From the NCBI GenBank assembly GCA_004298725.1, contig SCQA01000123.1:1-9564 (forward strand): a stretch of 9,564 nt of DNA, given 5' to 3'. The position numbers and the translations under genes are program-made. Shown in pieces: positions 5,268-9,564 of this stretch. Each line of letters starts with the position of its first letter. The stretch's first letter is position 1. The notes under the pieces were generated by a model that worked only from the letters and a program-made list of their open reading frames with translations, did no database searches and was not told where the DNA came from. The DNA is from a bacterium (lineage in GTDB: Bacteria; Desulfobacterota; GWC2-55-46).

Positions 5268-8200
5268 CCGTTCTTTTCGGGGCTGATTAACGCGGCAGGA
5301 GCCTCAAGAAATCTCTGGAGCATTTCAAAGACCCCTTTACCAAGGCCTTTTATCGGCACCGGCTCGACTTCCGGCGTTTTAAGCGCTCCTGTAAGCTCAT
5401 AATACATGCTTATGGCACTCTTTTGCCTGCCGCCGATTATCCATCCGGCAAGAGGAACCGACGTGACGATTTTATCCAAGGTGACGAACGGGTGTATGCC
5501 AAGATAGCCGTTGATGCTCGCGCCCGGCAGGTTTATCTCTCCGGCGCCGGACATCCGCATAACCGGGCTGTCAAGCCGAAGATTCTCAGTTTTGATTATA
5601 CCATTTTTTACCGTAAAATCCCCTGACAGAAGCGTATACGCCAGCCCCTCCTCGAGAAGCTCGGTTATTGACACGATATTCACTATTGAAAATATTTTGG
5701 AAAGTACCAAGAACTTTTTAAGCCTTCCGCCCGCGCTACTTAAATGTATGCCGCCATTTATCCCCGCGGTAAAAGACGGGGCGCGCCTTACCACTTCAAA
5801 ATTAGCGTCAACGGTTACACCGCCTATAAGCACGCTTTTTTTCGCGCCAAGTTCCGTGAAAAACGGCTCAAGCTGAACGCCGTTGGCAGTTAAATCAGCA
5901 ACAAGCAAAAGCCTTGCCTTGGGGTCGCGGTAAAAATTAAGCGCGCCCGAAACCGAGCCTCCGTTTTTGTTAAAAACAACCCTGCTGATGCTTGCCGTAT
6001 TCTTGTCGGCATTAAGCTCCACCTGCAAGTCTTCAAACGTCTGACCAAAGATATTTCCCTTTGCCGCCGCCACCATGCCTTTACCGGTTATGACCGTCGT
6101 TACCGGTTGCGCGCTCGCGGACGAGCGCCCTTCAAGCAAATCTATAAGGAATTTTCTTGTCTTCGGCGTAACGGCGCTCCGTCCGGCCTCGGGCCTTTTA
6201 AAAATATCCGCGGTGTTAAAAGAGGTTGAATTAAACCCGAACTCCGCCACCATTCCCGCGATGTCCGTTATGTTTAAAAACCCGCTTAAATCGGTAGTTC
6301 CGGCAATCAGGCTGTCAAGGCGGGTTGTAATTGAATTTTTACCGAAGCTGATTGACGCGTTTAGCCGCTCAATCGGGTGCGGCATGAAAACAACGCTCAA
6401 GCGCCCGTCTTTAAGCATTACGCCGCCTTCATAAGCCGGCGCGTCTTCACCAACAGGCTTTTTAACGTTTACGTCAAATGAAAACGTGCCGCTTGAATTA
6501 ACGTCGTTCAACAGATACGGCACAACGTCGTCAATATCGCTAATCTTCAACTGAGGCGAGTCAATTGTAAAATCATACGCCCGCCGGTCAAGCGAAAACC
6601 TGCCCTTGGTGTTTATAACCGACGAGCCCACCAAAAGCTGAAAACGATTTAGCGCGACTTCCTTTTCATCAACCATAGCCGAGCCTTCAAGCGTCAATAA
6701 AAAACCCTGGGCTTTTTTCACCGCTCTTCCGAGTTCAAGGCTTACCGGCGTGAAATCAACAAAAGCCTCAAGCCGCGCGCGCGCGCCGGCTTTATCAAGA
6801 ACAACCCTGAAAGGTATAGTACCGTCAAATGATAATTCATTGGCAAGGCTCGTTTTCAAAACGCCTTGCGCCCTTAGTGCCCGCGCTGTTTCCGGCGTAA
6901 TGCCGCCCTCGGCCTTAATGTTAAACTCCGGCTTTTCCCCGGCGTAATCGCTCGCATAGCCGTTTATTTTAACTTCACTTTTGAACGCGTCTTGCAGACG
7001 AACGTCTTTTATAACAATCTTATTATTATCAAAACCGACCGAGCCTTTTACGCCTTTCACCTCGACCGGCGAGTCCGGCCCGGTAAAACTTACGCCGTTA
7101 AACCACAGCGTGCCGTTGTACCCGGCGCTTTTAATATCTTTAAAACTCCCCTTCGCTTCAAGAAAGAGGCTTGCTTTACCCGAAGCCTTTGCCGTGCGGA
7201 GCATTTTGGCAAGCACGCTGTCTTGCCTTTTAAAAAACTTTTTTATTATGTCAAGCGTATCCGATGCCTCAAGGGACGCCTTTAATGAAATTGTGCCGTT
7301 TGCCTCGCCAAGCGGGTCTTTTACAACCGCGTCCGCCTTCTCTATGACGCTTTCATTGTAAGAGCCAGACGCGCCTTTTAAAAACACGGTATTATTTTTA
7401 ATCAGCAGAGTGCCGTTTATGCCTGAAAACTTTTTGTCAAAACCCGCGTAATTCCAGCTTACATTGTTCAACTCAACCTCTAAATTTACAGCCCCGGGTT
7501 TTTTTAGCGCCCCGGTAAACTCAGGCTCGGTTAAATCCGTTGACAGGCTGAAGTTCTTAACTGTCACAAGGCCGGCGGCGGTTTTAGCGAGTGCCTTTAT
7601 CGGCGAGATATTCTCAAAAACCTTAACCGGCACCGCGCTTGTGGTAATATTCAGCAGAACGGGTTTCTTGCCTGTTTTTTTATCCATCGACATTTTTAGA
7701 GAACCGCGCGCAATAAAGCCGTTCATTTGCACAGCCGCCTTTGTAAGCGCGAACTCAAAGACGTCGCTTGAATTAGAACTCGTGAACGAGCTACCGCCTA
7801 CCGCGGAGCGCAAGGGCGCGTCAAAAAAACTCTTGGCAAACACCTCCGCGTTTTTATAATTCAGCTCGCCGTTAACGCTGAAGCTTCCGTCATACTTATA
7901 TGAAAAAAGCGCACCTGCCGTGCCTTTAAGCGAGACGCGGCTCTTAGGCCCCGTAACGGACGCGTTAAAAAGCGCAAGGTCAAGCCCTTCAACTTTGCCG
8001 GAGCCTGTAAACTCCGCTCTTTTTCCATCAGCCCCCACGCCCGCACTGCCGTTCAAACGCACTCTTGCCTTAGAGGCGATATACGCGTCTATTACATACT
8101 CAAGGCGCCCTGCTTTGGCTATCGCGTTTATGTCAATGCCTGTTATATCAAATGACGTTCCAACGGCTTCGTCCGCAAAACTGATAAAACCGTCTTTAAC

Positions 8201-8659
8201 TGTTAAACTCTTTAACGGGTACAATGAACCTACCCTACCCATGTCTTCGCCTTCGCCTCCAAAAAGCCCGCTGACGTTAAGCCCCGCGTTTTTACTCCGG
8301 CGGATAAACAACCTTGCGTTGTCAACCTCCGCGCCGTCTATCGACGGCGTAAGCGTAAACACGCTTGCAAGCGGCACGCTGAGTTTCAGCTCTTTTATTG
8401 ACGCAACTTCTTTTGCGCCCTTATAAGCCATCACATTGGAAAGGCTTAAAAGCACGCGCGGGCGGAGACTGAGCGAAATCTTATCGGCTGTTATTTGCAG
8501 ACCGGTCTTTTTTTCCACGATTGCCGCGATTCGCTCTCTGTAGGGGGTAAGGTCTATGGAGTTTGGCAGGAAGTAATACGCTGTCAGCACGGCGGAGGCT
8601 ATAAACGCAGTGCTTGATAATACCGCAAGCAGTTTTTTACCGCGGGGTTTAGCTCCCAA
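5261..8659 (-). CDS. AsmA-like envelope protein (AsmA/YhdP/TamB superfamily)
   Basis: A 1132-residue protein of the AsmA-like group, whose members YhdP, TamB and YdbH span the periplasm and are implicated in moving phospholipids to the outer membrane. An N-terminal anchor, about 10-31 (hydrophobic after GKK), is followed by the AsmA start signature DLTPYRERIAAIVEKKTGLQITADKISL. The bulk is repetitive beta-strand-like sequence with many short G-x-hydrophobic alternations, as expected of a long beta-groove. A segment near 745-800 (KDGRLSVVFMPHPIERLNASISF) resembles DUF3971. The C-terminus near 1030-1110 matches the AsmA_2/YhdP type: GAGEINLPGASINGYLGIHPF, then VPLAGWIIGG and a Tyr-Tyr-Glu-Leu-Thr-Gly strand. 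No frameshift is seen. The start is TTG at 8659-8657 with a strong ribosome site six bases upstream; no closer ATG keeps the anchor. It lies 54 bases after the DUF3047 gene. Family is secure; the exact YhdP or TamB equivalence is not. Confidence 0.88.
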   Translation of the reverse strand: MGAKPRGKKLLAVLSSTAFIASAVLTAYYFLPNSIDLTPYRERIAAIVEKKTGLQITADKISLSLRPRVLLSLSNVMAYKGAKEVASIKELKLSVPLASVFTLTPSIDGAEVDNARLFIRRSKNAGLNVSGLFGGEGEDMGRVGSLYPLKSLTVKDGFISFADEAVGTSFDITGIDINAIAKAGRLEYVIDAYIASKARVRLNGSAGVGADGKRAEFTGSGKVEGLDLALFNASVTGPKSRVSLKGTAGALFSYKYDGSFSVNGELNYKNAEVFAKSFFDAPLRSAVGGSSFTSSNSSDVFEFALTKAAVQMNGFIARGSLKMSMDKKTGKKPVLLNITTSAVPVKVFENISPIKALAKTAAGLVTVKNFSLSTDLTEPEFTGALKKPGAVNLEVELNNVSWNYAGFDKKFSGINGTLLIKNNTVFLKGASGSYNESVIEKADAVVKDPLGEANGTISLKASLEASDTLDIIKKFFKRQDSVLAKMLRTAKASGKASLFLEAKGSFKDIKSAGYNGTLWFNGVSFTGPDSPVEVKGVKGSVGFDNNKIVIKDVRLQDAFKSEVKINGYASDYAGEKPEFNIKAEGGITPETARALRAQGVLKTSLANELSFDGTIPFRVVLDKAGARARLEAFVDFTPVSLELGRAVKKAQGFLLTLEGSAMVDEKEVALNRFQLLVGSSVINTKGRFSLDRRAYDFTIDSPQLKISDIDDVVPYLLNDVNSSGTFSFDVNVKKPVGEDAPAYEGGVMLKDGRLSVVFMPHPIERLNASISFGKNSITTRLDSLIAGTTDLSGFLNITDIAGMVAEFGFNSTSFNTADIFKRPEAGRSAVTPKTRKFLIDLLEGRSSASAQPVTTVITGKGMVAAAKGNIFGQTFEDLQVELNADKNTASISRVVFNKNGGSVSGALNFYRDPKARLLLVADLTANGVQLEPFFTELGAKKSVLIGGVTVDANFEVVRRAPSFTAGINGGIHLSSAGGRLKKFLVLSKIFSIVNIVSITELLEEGLAYTLLSGDFTVKNGIIKTENLRLDSPVMRMSGAGEINLPGASINGYLGIHPFVTLDKIVTSVPLAGWIIGGRQKSAISMYYELTGALKTPEVEPVPIKGLGKGVFEMLQRFLEAPAALISPEKNGK

Positions 8660-8665
8660 TGAATG

Positions 8666-8672
8666 CTCCGCC
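8666..8672 (-). promoter_or_regulatory. Ribosome-binding site supporting the TTG start of the AsmA-like gene
   Basis: On the minus strand GGCGGAG ends six bases upstream of the TTG at 8659. It is one of the best Shine-Dalgarno matches in the window and is the reason to accept the TTG rather than an internal start that would lose the membrane anchor. Confidence 0.6.
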
Positions 8673-8713
8673 GATTACAAATACGCGCCTGATTTTTTGA
8701 CGCGCTCGTTCGA

Positions 8714-9472
8714 TTACTTTGACTGTTTGGCTTCTGACGCGAAAAATACATCCGCTATAAAAGACTCGGCCGACGACTTTGTATCGTCAGAGTCTATCAT
8801 TACCGAAACGCCGCTGGCAAGATGCGCCTCTTCTTTAAAAAGCCTTTTGTAGTCCTCAATAACATTTCGCTCCTCAGCGTGCCATTTACCAAGGCCGTCA
8901 ACACCGCTTTTTATGACAATGTATTTTGTGTTTGATGTTTTAGTGCTGGTAAGTTCTGCGCCTGCTTTAGCCGACGTATCCCAAATATAACCTATAAGCC
9001 TGCTGTTTATGGACGCGGGCCACTTGTACGGAAATATGACGTAAAGCTGTATTGCCTGATCGTCCATGTTTCTCTTTCTGACGTCGCCGCCTTTGGGCAG
9101 TTTCTTTACCAACCAGCTCCAGTTCAAATAAGGATGAGATGCTATGTCGATTACCCCCTCATTATAAACGGCAATGGAGGTTGATTCGCTTTTAAGGTGC
9201 AACGCCGACCCTGCCTCCGTGTCAACGACTGTAACATCGGCTTTACCCTTCCACTCTTTCACCTTCCAATCACCAATTTTCGCCTTCTGCGCCTCTCCAG
9301 AAATGACAATCGGTATGCGGATTACGCCGTCCGTTGACGCGGCAAGCAGAACGTCCGCAAAAAAGCCCGTTACGCACAGTAAAAAAATTATTGCCTGTAA
9401 TAAACGAAAGGGGTTTTCCGCTCCGCGCACTAAACGCGTTGATAAAAGCGCATTGAATAAAGTTTTTATCAT
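8714..9472 (-). CDS. DUF3047 family exported protein
   Basis: A 252-residue protein recognised as DUF3047, a family of unknown function found mainly in Gram-negative bacteria. A hydrophobic segment at about 24-45 (LLQAIIFLLCVTGFFADVLLAA) follows an unusually long 23-residue N-region, so it is either a signal peptide cleaved near A45 or an anchor. Family features visible: WKVKEWKGKADV near 70, HPYLNWSWLVKKLP (113-126) with GGDVRKRNMDDQAIQLYVIFP after it, RLIGYIWD, then KWHAEERNVIEDYKRLF and a terminal MIDSDDTKSSAESFIADVFF. The pattern of alternating strands suggests a periplasmic beta-rich fold; this is inference. The ATG at 9472-9470 lacks a close Shine-Dalgarno site and overlaps the stop of a four-codon ORF. 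A GTG at codon 15 would give a shorter, more typical N-region but has no ribosome site. It is the first gene of a co-oriented set leading into the AsmA-like gene. Confidence 0.85.
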   Translation of the reverse strand: MIKTLFNALLSTRLVRGAENPFRLLQAIIFLLCVTGFFADVLLAASTDGVIRIPIVISGEAQKAKIGDWKVKEWKGKADVTVVDTEAGSALHLKSESTSIAVYNEGVIDIASHPYLNWSWLVKKLPKGGDVRKRNMDDQAIQLYVIFPYKWPASINSRLIGYIWDTSAKAGAELTSTKTSNTKYIVIKSGVDGLGKWHAEERNVIEDYKRLFKEEAHLASGVSVMIDSDDTKSSAESFIADVFFASEAKQSK

Positions 9473-9483
9473 ATCTTTGCCAT
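9469..9483 (-). other. Four-codon ORF (Met-Ala-Lys-Ile-stop) overlapping the DUF3047 start
   Basis: On the minus strand ATG GCA AAG ATA TGA runs from 9483, with AGGA four bases upstream (9491-9488). Its TGA overlaps the DUF3047 ATG in an ATGA arrangement. A TAG lies two codons upstream in the same frame, so it is not the tail of a longer gene. The AGGA is well placed for this ATG but 15 bases from the DUF3047 ATG. It may be a leader minigene feeding initiation by coupling, or a chance arrangement. The rest of 9484-9564 shows an A/T-only inverted repeat (AAAAAT, TGCT, ATTTTT) and no promoter I can defend. Confidence 0.3.
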
Positions 9484-9564
9484 GCGTTCCTAAAAAAACT
9501 TAAGACTACCTCTAAAAATTGCTATTTTTCCTGATCTCTTTGTTAGGCGAAAATAAAAATGCTC

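Noticed and set aside
6774..6786. A 13-base alternating CG run that could form Z-DNA
   Set aside because: It is inside the AsmA-like coding sequence and is explained by Ala-Arg-Ala-Arg codons. A single short run is not evidence of function.
7920..8426. Long open frame antisense to the AsmA-like gene (168 codons), with similar ones at 7464-7859 and 6981-7361
   Set aside because: They are rich in Ser, Pro, Ala and Leu, as expected from reading the opposite strand of Lys/Gly/Ala-rich coding sequence, and they lie wholly inside a well-supported gene.
1..9564. CRISPR array, tRNA or rRNA gene, transposase, toxin-antitoxin or phage-defence genes
   Set aside because: No regularly spaced repeats, cloverleaf-like sequence or relevant protein motifs were seen on either strand. 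The coding space is filled by the seven genes described.

Overview
The window reads as an ordinary chromosomal segment of a Gram-negative, diderm bacterium. The diderm call rests on a lipobox lipoprotein of the ChaN type, a long AsmA-like envelope protein and a DUF3047 exported protein. HD-GYP signalling and a sigma-54-dependent response regulator beside these families suggest a Deltaproteobacteria- or Nitrospirota-like lineage. This placement is inference, and the sequence alone does not fix it. Base composition is moderate and looks even across the window. At least two genes appear to start with TTG.

Layout, left to right. (1) Positions 1-516, plus strand: the 3' end of an HD-GYP cyclic-di-GMP phosphodiesterase gene. 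(2) Positions 517-784: a 268-base convergent intergenic region with a terminator-like hairpin, a perfect CCCCCTTT/AAAGGGGG palindrome and a pair of related tandem palindromes. (3) Positions 785-2805, minus strand: a tightly coupled pair, citrate synthase followed by a ChaN-like haem-binding lipoprotein, with a candidate promoter that would give a leaderless citrate synthase mRNA. (4) Positions 2928-9472, minus strand: four co-oriented genes with short gaps. In transcription order these are a DUF3047 exported protein, a 1132-residue AsmA-like protein, a class I SAM methyltransferase and an orphan NtrC-type response regulator. (5) Positions 9473-9564: the upstream region of that cluster, holding a four-codon ORF that overlaps the DUF3047 start.

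How the genes may work together. The DUF3047 and AsmA-like proteins are both predicted to sit in or cross the inner membrane and act in the envelope. The regulator at the end of the cluster could control this or distant sigma-54 promoters. Citrate synthase feeds the TCA cycle, and its coupling to a haem/iron-type lipoprotein could link carbon flux with haem or iron handling. I found no mobile-element gene, CRISPR array, tRNA, rRNA or defence/biosynthetic cassette. The less explained signals are the small palindromic elements in the convergent intergenic region and the gene pairings, not a new enzyme system.
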